DNA of 64,000 nucleotides from Agromyces sp. G08B096 (GCF_040267705.1 NZ_CP158374.1:3038001-3102000); one strand, 5' to 3'; counted from the first letter of the stretch, positions 16,892 through 25,960 are shown. Made by a program: numbers and translations. The notes: a model not told the origin generated them from the letters alone.

Positions 16892-18406
16892 ATGGACTCC
16901 GAGGCGACGCCCGGCGGCATGGCCCGGCGGACCTTCCTGGCCGCCGCGCTCGCCGGCACCGCCTCCGTCGTCCTCGCGAGCTGCACCGCACCCGAGCCGA
17001 CGCCGGTGCCGAGCACGACCCCTCCGCCCTCGCCGAGCCCCACCGCCACGACGGCCCCGCCGACGCTGCCGCCCGGAGTCCCCGCCCCGACGGCGATGCG
17101 GCGCAGCAGATGGGCGGCCGACCCCTTCGCCCGCGGCGCCTTCAGCTTCGACGCGGTCGGCTCGACCTCCAACCTCCGGGCCGATCTCTCCGCACCCGTC
17201 GCCGACCGGATCTGGTTCGCCGGCGAGGCGTGCTCCATGGACGCGCCCGGCACGCTGCACGGTGCGCTCGCCTCCGGTCTCGCGGCCGCGGACTCCGTCG
17301 CGCGCACCGCGGAGGACGGCGAACGCATCGCGGTGGTCGGCGCCGGCCTCGCCGGCCTCGCCGCCGCGAATCGGCTCGTCGAGCGCGGGTACGACGTCGT
17401 CGTCATCGAAGCCCGCGACCGCATCGGCGGGCGCATCCGCTCGGCCGATGACGAGGCCCTCACGGGCCGGCCGCGAGGCACGATCGAGCTCGGCGCGATG
17501 CTCGTCGCCGACGACGAGGCTCTCGCCGAGCTGCTCGACGAGGCCGGCGTCGAGGTCGGGCCGCTGCAGCCTCCCGTCGACGCGCGAACGCTCGAGGGCG
17601 TGTGGGCGCCGATCCAGCCCACCGGCATCGACGCGATCACGGCCGCGCGCGCGTGGGCGGAGACCTGGCCCTTCGACGTCGGCCTCACGACCGCGCTCGC
17701 CGCGAGCGGCGCCGGGGACCTGTCGACGGAACCCGACACCGAAGGTGTGCCCGGCCCGGCCCCCGCCGACTGGCTCGGCTACACGCTGCAGAGCGGCGTG
17801 CAGCCGCTCACCGGGGCACCGGCCCGCCTGGTCTCCGCGCGGGCCTTCGACCCCGCACGACTCTCGCAGCCGGCATCCCTGGTCACGGGCCGGCTCGCCG
17901 ACGTGGTCGACGAGCTCGCGGCATCCGTCGACGTGGCGATCTCCAGCGTCGTCACCCGCATCGCCTACGACGACCGGCGCGTGAGCCTGCGCCTCGAGAC
18001 CGGCGAGTCGCTTCGCGTGGACCGAGTCGTCGTGACCGCCCCGCTCGGCGTCCTGCAGACCGACACCATCCGATTCTCGCCCCGCCTGCCGCGCACGCAC
18101 CAGCACGCGGTCTCGGTGCTCGGCATGGGCGTCGTCGACCTCGTCTGGCTGCGCTTCGACGAGGCGTTCTGGCGCACCGGCGCCGCGGGCGACCCCGTGC
18201 GCGAGGTGCTCACCGTCGTCGGCGAGACACCCGTCGTGGCTGCCTGGATCGACGCCGGCCTCGCCGGCGACGAACCCGTGCTCGCGGGAGTCATCGCCGG
18301 AGAGCAGGCTCGGCGGCTGGAGGAACTGGACGACGACGAGTTCCGCGACGAGGTGCTCGCCGCGCTCGCCCCGTTCGTCGCCGCCGCGCCCACAGGCGGC
18401 GGTTGA
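16892..18406 (+). CDS. Tat-exported lipoprotein amine oxidase with circularly permuted FAD domain
   Basis: A 504-residue flavin amine oxidase-like protein. Residues 10-31 are a twin-arginine lipoprotein signal (ARRTFLAAALAG, lipobox LASC with Cys31), then a Pro/Thr/Ser linker to about residue 68. Residues 71-130 contain the segment normally found at the C-terminus of monoamine oxidases (RSRWAADPFARGAFSF, WFAGEA, PGTLHGALASG). Only then comes the normally N-terminal Rossmann FAD motif (VVGAGLAGLAAANRL, residues 148-162; VVIEARDRIGGRI). The substrate domain follows, and the protein ends LAPFVAAAP, just where canonical enzymes run into the RW-DPFARG motif. All parts are present but cyclically reordered. 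The start uses a leaderless TAGCCT promoter. The substrate is unknown. Confidence 0.85.
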   Translation: MDSEATPGGMARRTFLAAALAGTASVVLASCTAPEPTPVPSTTPPPSPSPTATTAPPTLPPGVPAPTAMRRSRWAADPFARGAFSFDAVGSTSNLRADLSAPVADRIWFAGEACSMDAPGTLHGALASGLAAADSVARTAEDGERIAVVGAGLAGLAAANRLVERGYDVVVIEARDRIGGRIRSADDEALTGRPRGTIELGAMLVADDEALAELLDEAGVEVGPLQPPVDARTLEGVWAPIQPTGIDAITAARAWAETWPFDVGLTTALAASGAGDLSTEPDTEGVPGPAPADWLGYTLQSGVQPLTGAPARLVSARAFDPARLSQPASLVTGRLADVVDELAASVDVAISSVVTRIAYDDRRVSLRLETGESLRVDRVVVTAPLGVLQTDTIRFSPRLPRTHQHAVSVLGMGVVDLVWLRFDEAFWRTGAAGDPVREVLTVVGETPVVAAWIDAGLAGDEPVLAGVIAGEQARRLEELDDDEFRDEVLAALAPFVAAAPTGGG

Positions 18407-19025
18407 GGGCGACGAGCCCCGCCGTCACGGCCACGAAGATCGTCAGGCACAGCAGGCAGTACAGCACCACGCCCGACCAGCCGCCCACCTGCGTCTCGTC
18501 GAGGAAGAAGTATGGGAACCAGCCCACGTCCTGTCCGCGCACGAGCGTGTACCCGAGCCACAGCGTCGGATAGGCGAGGACCCAGCCGATCGTCGACCAC
18601 GGCACGCGCGGGTTCACCGCCATAATGCTGTCCGTCGTCCACGCGACGAGCGCGAGCGCCGGCACCACGAAATGCAGCAGCGTGTCCGACCACGGCACCT
18701 CGATGCGGTAGTCGCGCGTCGAGGCCTGACTGACGATGAGCCCGAAGACGATGCCCGAGACCACGACGTACACCGTCGCGATCGTGCGGACGATCCCGAG
18801 CCAGGCGGGATCGCGGGGCGCCGCCAGCGCGAACACGCCGCCGACGACCAGCACGAGCACGGCGAGGAACGCCGACTGGATCGTGAAGTAGCTGAAGAAG
18901 TTCGCCGTCGCGAAGAAGCGGAACCCCAGCACGTACTGGAAGTTGCCGACGATGGCCACGACCTCGAGCACCGCGACCGCGAGGCGGAATCCGCCCAGGA
19001 ACCGGCGCGCGGTACGCGGGGACAT
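18291..19025 (-). CDS. Pr6Pr-family integral membrane protein
   Basis: A 244-residue protein with about six transmembrane helices spread over residues 13-205, matching the Pr6Pr/FAR-17a-like family (GNFQYVLGFRFFATANFFSY, FTIQSAFLAV, PWSDTLLHFVVPALALVAW, PYFFLDETQVGGWSGVVLY). Function is unknown. The minus-strand TACCGT-N6-ATG arrangement predicts a leaderless start at 19025. The last 38 residues, an Arg-rich tail beginning near NRRLWARRRRTG, are encoded entirely antisense to the 3' end of the amine oxidase gene (116-bp overlap), so the tail probably arose by stop-codon loss. Confidence 0.8.
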   Translation of the reverse strand: MSPRTARRFLGGFRLAVAVLEVVAIVGNFQYVLGFRFFATANFFSYFTIQSAFLAVLVLVVGGVFALAAPRDPAWLGIVRTIATVYVVVSGIVFGLIVSQASTRDYRIEVPWSDTLLHFVVPALALVAWTTDSIMAVNPRVPWSTIGWVLAYPTLWLGYTLVRGQDVGWFPYFFLDETQVGGWSGVVLYCLLCLTIFVAVTAGLVALNRRLWARRRRTGRARRAPRRGTRRRPVPPAAEPALRR

Positions 19026-19078
19026 GCCTCCACGGTACGCGGCGCCGACGCCGACGCGCGTCGTCGGCGCCGGGCGGG

Positions 19079-19888
19079 TCAGTCGAACGGCCGGAGGATC
19101 CGGTCGAGGAACCGCCGCGTGCGTTCCTCACGGGGCGACGTGAACAGCTTCGCCGGCGCGCCGCGTTCCACGATGACCCCGCCGTCGAGGAAGACGACCT
19201 CGTCGGCCACCTGCCGCGCGAACGCGAGTTCATGGGTGACGATGACCATCGTCCACCCCTCGTCGGCGAGCTCCTTGATGACCAGCAGCACCTCGCCCAC
19301 GAGCTCGGGGTCGAGTGCGCTCGTCGGCTCGTCGAAGAGCAGCAGGTCGGGTTCGAGTGCGAGCGCGCGCACGATGCCGACCCGCTGCTGCTGCCCGCCT
19401 GACAGCTCGAAGGGGTACGCGTCGCGCTTCTCGGCGAGCCCGACGCGGGCGAGCAGCGCCTCAGCGCGTGCCGTCGCCTCGGCGCGGGGCATCCGCTGCA
19501 CCTGCACCGGGCCCTCGATCACGTTCTCGATGACCGTCATGTGCGGGAACAGGTTGTGCTGCTGGAACACCATCGCCGAGCGGTCGCGGAGCGCGTAGCG
19601 GGTCGCCTTCGGCAGCGGGCGGTCGGCGGCGAAGTCGATGCTCGGCCCGCCGTCGACCGTGAGCACGCCCGCGTCGGGCGTCTCGAGCCCGTTCAGCGAG
19701 CGCAGCACGGTCGTCTTGCCCGACCCGCTCGGTCCGATGAGGGCGACCACCTCGCCCCGGCGCACGTCGAGGTCGACGCCGCGGAGCACCTCGTTCCGGC
19801 CGAAGGCCTTCCGGATGCCGCGCACGGTCACGAGCACCGAGTCGTCGGGCGCCGCCTGCGGGGCGAGCGCGTCAGGCTGTGGCGACAT
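19079..19888 (-). CDS. Polar amino acid ABC transporter ATP-binding protein
   Basis: A 269-residue GlnQ/HisP-type ATPase energising the importer encoded upstream. Walker A is [18 protein letters not shown], the Q-loop [20 protein letters not shown], the signature [20 protein letters not shown], Walker [17 protein letters not shown] and the H-loop VIVTHELAF. The N-terminus has a 17-residue extension. It overlaps the permease gene by 17 bases and is the last gene of an SBP-permease-ATPase operon. Confidence 0.93.
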   Translation of the reverse strand: MSPQPDALAPQAAPDDSVLVTVRGIRKAFGRNEVLRGVDLDVRRGEVVALIGPSGSGKTTVLRSLNGLETPDAGVLTVDGGPSIDFAADRPLPKATRYALRDRSAMVFQQHNLFPHMTVIENVIEGPVQVQRMPRAEATARAEALLARVGLAEKRDAYPFELSGGQQQRVGIVRALALEPDLLLFDEPTSALDPELVGEVLLVIKELADEGWTMVIVTHELAFARQVADEVVFLDGGVIVERGAPAKLFTSPREERTRRFLDRILRPFD

Positions 19889-20540
19889 AGCGATCGAGCC
19901 TCCTCTCGATGCGGGTCTGCCCGGCGGAGAGCACGAGGCAGAAGACCCAGTACACGAGCGCCGCCTCGAGGTAGAGCAGCATGAACTCCCGGCTGAACGC
20001 CGCGATCTCCTGCGCCACCCGGAACAGCTCGGTGACGAGGATGAGCGAGGCGAGCGAGGTGTCCTTCACCAGCGAGATGAACGTGTTCGACAGCGGGGGC
20101 ACCGACACCCGGGCGGCCTGCGGCAGGATGATCCGCCGCAGGGTGCGGCCGCGGGACATCCCGATCGTGTACCCCGCCTCCCACTGGCCCTTCGGCACCG
20201 AGAGGATCGCCGCGCGGATCACCTCGGCGGCGTACCCGCCGACGTTCAGCGAGAACGCGGCGATCGCACTCGGCCACGGATCGATGACGAGCCCGATCGT
20301 CGGCAGACCGTAGAAGATCACGAAGAGCTGCACGAGCAACGGCGTGCCGCGGATGACCGAGACGTACGCGCGCGCGATCGCTCGGAGCACCCGGTTCTTC
20401 GAGATCCGCGCGAGGGCCACCCCGAGCGCGATCACGAGACCGATCACGAACGAGGCGAGCGCCAGCGGGATCGTGCCCGTCAGCCCGCCCAGCACGATGG
20501 GCCACAACGAGTCGAGGAACAGCTGCCAGCCGTCGCTCAT
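19872..20540 (-). CDS. Polar amino acid ABC transporter permease
   Basis: A 222-residue inner-membrane permease of the HisM/GlnP type with five hydrophobic segments. The EAA loop is visible as [20 protein letters not shown] (in [10 protein letters not shown]). Other family motifs are [20 protein letters not shown] and [19 protein letters not shown]. The ATG at 20540 is preceded by GGAGGGAGG; the open frame extends further upstream without support. It is encoded between the substrate-binding protein (52-bp gap with a GC hairpin) and the ATPase. Confidence 0.92.
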   Translation of the reverse strand: MSDGWQLFLDSLWPIVLGGLTGTIPLALASFVIGLVIALGVALARISKNRVLRAIARAYVSVIRGTPLLVQLFVIFYGLPTIGLVIDPWPSAIAAFSLNVGGYAAEVIRAAILSVPKGQWEAGYTIGMSRGRTLRRIILPQAARVSVPPLSNTFISLVKDTSLASLILVTELFRVAQEIAAFSREFMLLYLEAALVYWVFCLVLSAGQTRIERRLDRYVATA

Positions 20541-20592
20541 GCCCGGCCTCCCTCCGGCGGCGTCCGCCGCGGAGCCACCATACCGGCGGAGC

Positions 20593-21417
20593 CTACTCGG
20601 AGACGTCCTCGCCGAAGTACTTCTCGCCGAGCTCGGCGAGCACGCCCTCCTCGCGGAGCTCCGCGAGGGCGCGGTCGATGGCCTCGACGAGCGCGGTCGA
20701 CTCCTTGCGGGCCGCGAAGGCGCTGAGCGAGGGGTCATCGGTCTCGGCGGCGATCTCGATCGGGGCGCCCGGCGTGGTGTTCACGTAGTCGAGGAAGGTG
20801 AGCTTGTCGTTGATGGTCGCGTCGACCCGGCCCTGCTCGAGCAGAGCCACCGCCTGCGCCCAGCCCTCGACGGCCTCGACGTTCGCGCCCGACTCCTGCG
20901 CGAGCTCGTACCAGTTGCTCGTGAGCGACTGCGCCGTCGTCTTGCCGGCGAGGTCGTCGAAGCTCGAGATGGAGGTGTCGCCCTCGTTCACGACGATGAC
21001 ACCCGGTGAGACGGTGTACGGCTCGCTGAAGAGGTAGTCCTCCTCGCGCTCTGGGTTGATCGAGACCTGGTTCGCGACGACGTCGAAGCGGCCGGCGTCG
21101 AGGCCCGCGAAGATCGCGTCCCACTGGGTCTCCTGGAACTCGATCTCGAGGCCGAGCTTCTCCGCCACGGCCTCGGCGATCTCGACGTCATAGCCGACCA
21201 GGTCGCCCGAGCCCTCGTCGTGGAAGCTGAACGGCCGGTAGGTGCCCTCGGTGGCGACCGTCAGGGTGCCACCCGTGACGAGGCCGTACTCGTCGCCCTC
21301 CGCGGAGGCGCCGCCCTGCGTTCCGCCGTCGCCGGAGGAGCAGGCGGCGAGCGCGATCACCGCGGCGGATGCGGCGGCGAGACCGAGGACGGTGCGGAAA
21401 CGGCGGGGGTGGGTCAC
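20593..21417 (-). CDS. Amino acid ABC transporter substrate-binding lipoprotein
   Basis: A 274-residue periplasmic-binding-fold lipoprotein of cluster 3 (polar amino acids). The signal is [20 protein letters not shown], with lipobox LAAC and lipidated Cys near residue 26. Ligand-domain motifs are [60 protein letters not shown] and [14 protein letters not shown]. The GTG at 21417 follows AAGGAG. Specificity is not clear; cystine or histidine-like amino acids are possible. It is the first gene of the importer operon. Confidence 0.92.
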   Translation of the reverse strand: MTHPRRFRTVLGLAAASAAVIALAACSSGDGGTQGGASAEGDEYGLVTGGTLTVATEGTYRPFSFHDEGSGDLVGYDVEIAEAVAEKLGLEIEFQETQWDAIFAGLDAGRFDVVANQVSINPEREEDYLFSEPYTVSPGVIVVNEGDTSISSFDDLAGKTTAQSLTSNWYELAQESGANVEAVEGWAQAVALLEQGRVDATINDKLTFLDYVNTTPGAPIEIAAETDDPSLSAFAARKESTALVEAIDRALAELREEGVLAELGEKYFGEDVSE

Positions 21418-21682
21418 GGAACGGCTCCTTCGTGGGGATGTCGGCTGCCGGAGGGCATCGATCGATCGCCCCCGACGGGTCAAGTCCAGCACGGGAGCAC
21501 GACGGAGCCCAACCCGATGACGCCGTATGGCATTCCCGTCCGCCGTATTCCGTCGTCGGCATACCGGCTCGCCGGCGGGCACCGCAACCCCTCGTCCCCG
21601 CCGCCGGGGCATCGCTAGCGTGACGGACGTCGCGGGATCCCTCCCGCGTCGCGGTGCCCCCCACACCAACGGAAGGTCTGAC
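21418..21682. promoter_or_regulatory. Divergent promoter region with 20-bp-spaced direct repeat
   Basis: This 265-bp gap holds the promoters of the amino acid importer (minus) and a small membrane protein (plus). CGCCGTAT occurs twice, at 21521-21528 and 21541-21548, exactly two helical turns apart. A TAGCGT -10 box at 21616-21621 serves the plus-strand gene. I see no gene here. Confidence 0.4.
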
Positions 21683-22012
21683 ATGATCACCCTGTCCTGG
21701 CTCCTCGTCATCGCCCTCGCCGGCGGCGTGCTCGCCCTCGTCGACGGCATCTGGCGGCTCCGCGCCCGCGGCGGTTCGACCGTCGTCGGCGTCATCGAGG
21801 TGATCGTCGCGGCGCTGTTCCTGCTGTCGCTGTTCCTGCCGAACATCCCCTTCGGCTCGATCGTGCTCGGCGTCGCCACGCTGATCGCCCTCGTGCTCGC
21901 CCTGTTCATCGGCGGCCGCACCGGCCGCGGGCTCACCGTGGCTGCGCTCGTCGTGGTCGCGATCTGGCTCGTCCTCGTGAACCACTGGCTGGTCATCCCC
22001 GGCGTCAACTGA
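21683..22012 (+). CDS. Small four-helix membrane protein of unknown function
   Basis: A 109-residue protein that is almost entirely hydrophobic, with four likely transmembrane helices (LSWLLVIALAGGVLALVDG, VVGVIEVIVAALFLLSLFL, FGSIVLGVATLIALVLALFI, LTVAALVVVAIWLVLVNHWL). Short conserved-looking polar turns (GIWRLRARGG, IGGRTGRG) lie between them. The ATG at 21683 is preceded by GGAAGG; upstream in-frame starts are unsupported. I do not recognise a functional family. Confidence 0.75.
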   Translation: MITLSWLLVIALAGGVLALVDGIWRLRARGGSTVVGVIEVIVAALFLLSLFLPNIPFGSIVLGVATLIALVLALFIGGRTGRGLTVAALVVVAIWLVLVNHWLVIPGVN

Positions 22013-22021
22013 GCCGGCCAG

Positions 22022-22052
22022 GCGGCCCCGGCCCGCGTCGCGCCGGGGCCGC
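22022..22052. terminator. Bidirectional hairpin between convergent genes
   Basis: GCGGCCCCGGC (22022-22032) pairs perfectly with GCCGGGGCCGC (22042-22052) around a 9-nt loop. It lies between the stop of the small membrane protein and the stop of gcdH, just touching the latter. Confidence 0.65.
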
Positions 22053-23260
22053 TAGAACGCGCTCAGTCCCGTGAGCGCCCGACCGATGACGAGCTGGTGG
22101 ATCTCGTCGGTGCCCTCGTACGTGCGCACCGATTCGAGGTTCGCGGCGTGCCGCATCACGGGCCACGCGTTCGTGATGCCGTCGCCAGCGAGGATCGACC
22201 GCGCCTCGTGGGCGATGCGCAGCGCCTCGCGCACGCTGTTGAGCTTGCCCACCGAGATCTGCGCCGGGGTGAGCGCGCCGCGTTCCTTCAGCCGGCCGAG
22301 GTGGAGGGCGAGCAGCACGCCCTTCTCGACCTCGACGAGCATGTCGGCGAGCTTGGCCTGGGTGAGTTGGTTCGCGCCGATCGGCTTGCCGAAGACCTCG
22401 CGGGTCACCGACCGTTCGAGCGCGGCTTCGAGGCACGAGCGGGCGGCGCCCATGGCGCCCCAGACGATGCCGTAGCGCGCCTCGTTCAGGCACCCGAACG
22501 GCCCCGAGAGCCCGGCCGCGCCCGGCAGCATCGCGTCGGCGGGCACCCGCACGCCGTCGAGCGCGATATCGCACTGCACCGACGCGCGCATCGAGAGCTT
22601 CCCGTCGATGGGCGTCGCCGTGAATCCCGGCGTGCCGGTGGGCACGAGGAAGCCGCGCACCGCGCGAGCGCCCTCGCCGGCGGTGTTCGCCCCGTCGGCG
22701 CCGGCCTCCTCGACGCGCGCCCAGACGACCGCCACGTCGGCGAGGGAGGCCAGCCCGATCCATCGCTTGGCGCCGTCGATGACCCACTCGTCGCCGTCGC
22801 GACGGGCCACCGTGGTCATGGCGGCGGGGTCGCTGCCGCCCTGCGGCTCGGTGAGGGCGAAGCATCCGATCAGCTCGCCGGCCGCCATGCCGGGCAGCCA
22901 GCGCTCCTTCTGCGCGTCCGAGCCGTACTTGTGGATGGCGCTCATCGCGAGCGAGCCCTGCACCGAGACGAACGTGCGCCAGCCGCTGTCGGCCGCCTCG
23001 AGCTCGAGGCAGACGAGTCCGTAGGCGACCGCTCCGGCGCCCGCGCAGCCGTACCCCGTCAGGTGCATGCCGAGGAACCCGGCCGCGCCGAGCTCGGGCA
23101 CGAGCTCGCGGCGGAAGTGCTTGGCCTCGAAGTCCTCCTCGATGACCGGCACGATCCGCTCCTGCGCGAACGCGCGGGCGCGCTGCTGCCAGTCGCGCTC
23201 CTCCTCGGTGAGGAGGGCGTCGAGGTCGAAGACGGCGTCGATGCGGGGGGCGGTGGTCAT
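22052..23260 (-). CDS. gcdH: Glutaryl-CoA dehydrogenase
   Basis: A 402-residue acyl-CoA dehydrogenase that oxidises and decarboxylates glutaryl-CoA to crotonyl-CoA using FAD. The GCDH branch is indicated by GYGCAGAGAVAYGL, DSGWRTFVSVQGSLAMSAI, GCFALTEPQGGSDPAAMTT, GPFGCLNEARYGIVWGAMGA and the catalytic-glutamate motif RTYEGTDEIHQLVIGRALTG near the end. Its start overlaps the stop of the CoA-transferase gene (ATGA). With that partner it forms a glutarate-to-crotonyl-CoA module of lysine or glutarate catabolism. Confidence 0.9.
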   Translation of the reverse strand: MTTAPRIDAVFDLDALLTEEERDWQQRARAFAQERIVPVIEEDFEAKHFRRELVPELGAAGFLGMHLTGYGCAGAGAVAYGLVCLELEAADSGWRTFVSVQGSLAMSAIHKYGSDAQKERWLPGMAAGELIGCFALTEPQGGSDPAAMTTVARRDGDEWVIDGAKRWIGLASLADVAVVWARVEEAGADGANTAGEGARAVRGFLVPTGTPGFTATPIDGKLSMRASVQCDIALDGVRVPADAMLPGAAGLSGPFGCLNEARYGIVWGAMGAARSCLEAALERSVTREVFGKPIGANQLTQAKLADMLVEVEKGVLLALHLGRLKERGALTPAQISVGKLNSVREALRIAHEARSILAGDGITNAWPVMRHAANLESVRTYEGTDEIHQLVIGRALTGLSAF

Positions 23261-24396
23261 CGGGGATCCTCTCGTCGGGATTCGGTGCTCCAGTCGGCTC
23301 CGGCGTGCTCGTCGAGCGCGGGCGGCGGGGTCCGGTAGGCGGCGGGCGCCCGCGACAGGCCGATCGGGTCGGCGATCGAGCGGCGGCCGTCGAGGTCGAC
23401 GACGGGCTCGATCCCGAGCCCCTCGGCGAACGCGATCGCCTCGGCGACGTCGTTGACCAGGCCCGCGGGCACGCCCGCCTGAGTGAGCCGCTCGACCCAG
23501 TCGGCGGCGCGGCCGTTCGCGAGGGCGGCGACGAGCTCGTCGCGGAGCGCGTCGCGATGGCCCACGCGCGCCTCGTTCGTCGCGTAGCGCGCATCACCGG
23601 CGAGCCCCGGCCGGCCGAGCACGCCGGCGAGCGCCCGGAACTGGCGGTCGTTGCCGACGGCGATGACGAGGTCGCGATCGGCGGCGCGGAACACCGCGTA
23701 CGGCGCGATCGAGGGGTGCTGGTTGCCGAGCCGGCGCGGCGGATGCCCCGTCGCGAGCGTCGACCCGGCCTGGTTGGTGAGTCCGGCGAGCAGGCCCTGC
23801 AGGAGGTTCACCTCGACGAGCTGCCCCTCCCCGCTACGGTCGCGCTCACGGAGCGCGAGCAGGATGCCGGCGACGGCGTTCTGCCCCGTGAGGACGTCGA
23901 CCAGGGCGACGCCGACCTTCGCCGGCTCGCCGTCGGGCTCGCCCGTGATCGACATGAGCCCGCCGACGGCCTGCACGAGCAGGTCGTACCCGGCGAGGGT
24001 CGCCCCGGCGCCCGCACCGAAGCCGGTGATCGAGCAGTAGACGAGCCGCGGGTTGCGGGCACGCAGCTGCTCGTAGCCGAGCCCGAAGCGCTGCATGACG
24101 CCCGGCCGGAAGTTCTCCACGACGACGTCGGCGCTCGACGCGAGGCGCACGGCCTCGGCCCGCCCCGCCTCGGTCGTGAGGTCGAGCACGACCGACCGCT
24201 TGTTGCGGTTCACGCTGCCGAAGTACGTCGCCTCGCCCGAGGCATCCACCGGCGGCCGCCACGCGCGCGTGTCGTCGCCGCCCGGCGGTTCGACCTTGAT
24301 TACGTCGGCGCCGAAGTCGGCGAGGGTCATGGTGGCGTACGGGCCCGCGAGCACGCGCGAGAAATCGGCGACGCGGATGTCTCGCAGCACGCCCAT
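23257..24396 (-). CDS. CaiB/BaiF family III CoA-transferase
   Basis: A 379-residue family III CoA-transferase. Motifs are VADFSRVLAGPYATMTLADF, GADVIKVEPPGGDDTRAW, NRNKRSVVLDLTTEAGR, VVENFRPGVMQRFGLGYEQL and the catalytic-aspartate region LAGYDLLVQAVGGLMSITGE. It probably activates glutarate with succinyl-CoA (SUGCT-like), because the next gene encodes glutaryl-CoA dehydrogenase and overlaps it by four bases. The ATG at 24396 has GAGGAGGG upstream, and a minus-strand TAGGGT may be the -10 box. Confidence 0.88.
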   Translation of the reverse strand: MGVLRDIRVADFSRVLAGPYATMTLADFGADVIKVEPPGGDDTRAWRPPVDASGEATYFGSVNRNKRSVVLDLTTEAGRAEAVRLASSADVVVENFRPGVMQRFGLGYEQLRARNPRLVYCSITGFGAGAGATLAGYDLLVQAVGGLMSITGEPDGEPAKVGVALVDVLTGQNAVAGILLALRERDRSGEGQLVEVNLLQGLLAGLTNQAGSTLATGHPPRRLGNQHPSIAPYAVFRAADRDLVIAVGNDRQFRALAGVLGRPGLAGDARYATNEARVGHRDALRDELVAALANGRAADWVERLTQAGVPAGLVNDVAEAIAFAEGLGIEPVVDLDGRRSIADPIGLSRAPAAYRTPPPALDEHAGADWSTESRREDPR

Positions 24397-24595
24397 CGGC
24401 CCTCCTCAGCTCGACCACGGCCACCCTACCCATCGCCGGCGCGCCCGCCGGATGTACAGGTCGTCGAACGCGGCGCCCGCACTCGACACCTCGTCCATAC
24501 CCGGCGGTTGGTGCCCGACGTAGGCTGGACGCAGGTGTGCACCGTCGTCACCGCCCGGTCGACGAGTCCCCGTGCACCGTCGGAAGAGGAGCGCA

Positions 24596-25960
24596 ATGAG
24601 CTACGCCGTGGTCAATCCGGCTACCGGAGAGACGATCCAGACCTACCCCACGATCAGCGACGCCGAGCTGGAGTCGGCGATCGCCTCGGCCGACGAGGCG
24701 CACCGCACGTGGTCGAAGCAGTCGACGCTCGAGGAGCGTGCCTCGCTCGTCCGCCGTGTCGGCGAGCTGCACGTCGAGCGCCGGCAGCAGCTCGCCGAGA
24801 TCATCGTCCGCGAGATGGGCAAGCCGATCGAGCAGGCCCTCGGCGAGGTCGACTTCGCCGGCGCGATCTACGAGTACTACGCCGACCACGCGGCGGAGTT
24901 CCTGCAGGACGAGCCGATCCAGCTGCTCGACGGCGAGGGCTCCGCGGTCATCCGCCGCTCGTCGCTCGGCGTGCTGCTCGGCATCATGCCGTGGAACTTC
25001 CCGTACTACCAGGTCGCCCGCTTCGCCGGCCCGAACCTCGTCATCGGCAACACCGTCCTGCTGAAGCACGCCGAGCAGTGCCCCGAATCGGCCGCGGCCA
25101 TCGAGGCCATCTTCCGCGACGCCGGCTTCCCGGCGGGCGCCTACGTGAACATCTACGCGTCGCACGACCAGATCGAGCGCGTCATCGCCGATCCCCGGGT
25201 GCAGGGCGTCTCCCTGACCGGCTCCGAGCGGGCGGGTGCGGCCGTCGCCGAGATCGCCGGCCGCAACCTCAAGAAGGTCGTGCTCGAGCTGGGCGGCTCG
25301 GACCCCTTCATCCTGCTCTCGACCGACGACCTCGACGCCACGGTGCAGAACGCCGTCGACGCCCGCCTCGACAACAGCGGCCAGTCGTGCAACGCGGCGA
25401 AGCGCTTCATCGTCGCCGACGAGCTGTACGAGCCGTTCCTCGAGAATTTCACCGCGAAGCTCGCCGAGGTCGAGGCGACCGACCCGACCTCGCCCGACTC
25501 GGCGCTCGGCCCGCTGTCGTCGCTGAAGGCCGCCGAGGGCCTCGACGAGCAGGTCAAGCGGGCGGTCGAGCACGGCGCGACGCTCGTGCGCGGCGGCGGC
25601 CGCGACGGCGCCTTCTTCCAGACGACGGTGCTGACGGATGTCTCGTCCGACAACCCCGCGTCCAAGGAGGAGTTCTTCGGCCCCGTGGCGCAGGTCTTCC
25701 GCGCGAAGGACGAGGCCGACGCCGTGCGCATCGCGAACGACACGCCCTTCGGGCTCGGCTCGTACGTGTACACGACCGACCAGGAGCAGGCCCTGCGGGT
25801 CGCCGACCAGATCGAGGCCGGCATGGTCTTCGTGAACGTCGTGCTCGCCGACGGCGCCGAGCTGCCCTTCGGCGGCATCAAGCGCTCGGGCTCGGGCCGC
25901 GAGCTCGGCCGCTTCGGTGCCGACGAGTTCGTCAACAAGAAGATGATCCGCATCGGCTGA
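24596..25960 (+). CDS. NAD(P)-dependent succinate/glutarate-semialdehyde dehydrogenase
   Basis: A 454-residue aldehyde dehydrogenase. Conserved elements are GVLLGIMPWNFPYYQVARFA, VSLTGSERAGAAVAEIAGRN, catalytic Glu in KKVVLELGGSDPF and catalytic Cys in DNSGQSCNAAKRFIV. It is close to the short GabD/YneI-type succinate-semialdehyde dehydrogenases. Divergent neighbours for glutarate activation and oxidation make glutarate semialdehyde (from 5-aminovalerate) an attractive alternative substrate (inference). The ATG at 24596 follows GGAAGAGGAG; a GTG at 24572 is weaker. Confidence 0.88.
   Translation: MSYAVVNPATGETIQTYPTISDAELESAIASADEAHRTWSKQSTLEERASLVRRVGELHVERRQQLAEIIVREMGKPIEQALGEVDFAGAIYEYYADHAAEFLQDEPIQLLDGEGSAVIRRSSLGVLLGIMPWNFPYYQVARFAGPNLVIGNTVLLKHAEQCPESAAAIEAIFRDAGFPAGAYVNIYASHDQIERVIADPRVQGVSLTGSERAGAAVAEIAGRNLKKVVLELGGSDPFILLSTDDLDATVQNAVDARLDNSGQSCNAAKRFIVADELYEPFLENFTAKLAEVEATDPTSPDSALGPLSSLKAAEGLDEQVKRAVEHGATLVRGGGRDGAFFQTTVLTDVSSDNPASKEEFFGPVAQVFRAKDEADAVRIANDTPFGLGSYVYTTDQEQALRVADQIEAGMVFVNVVLADGAELPFGGIKRSGSGRELGRFGADEFVNKKMIRIG

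Noticed and set aside
16892-18406. Frameshift or truncation as an explanation for the odd amine oxidase
   Set aside because: The reading frame is open from signal peptide to stop, and all canonical motifs are present once each, only reordered; truncation would lose motifs.
24572-24595. GTG 24572 as the start of the semialdehyde dehydrogenase
   Set aside because: The ATG at 24596 has GGAAGAGGAG at good spacing; the upstream eight codons are part of the leader.
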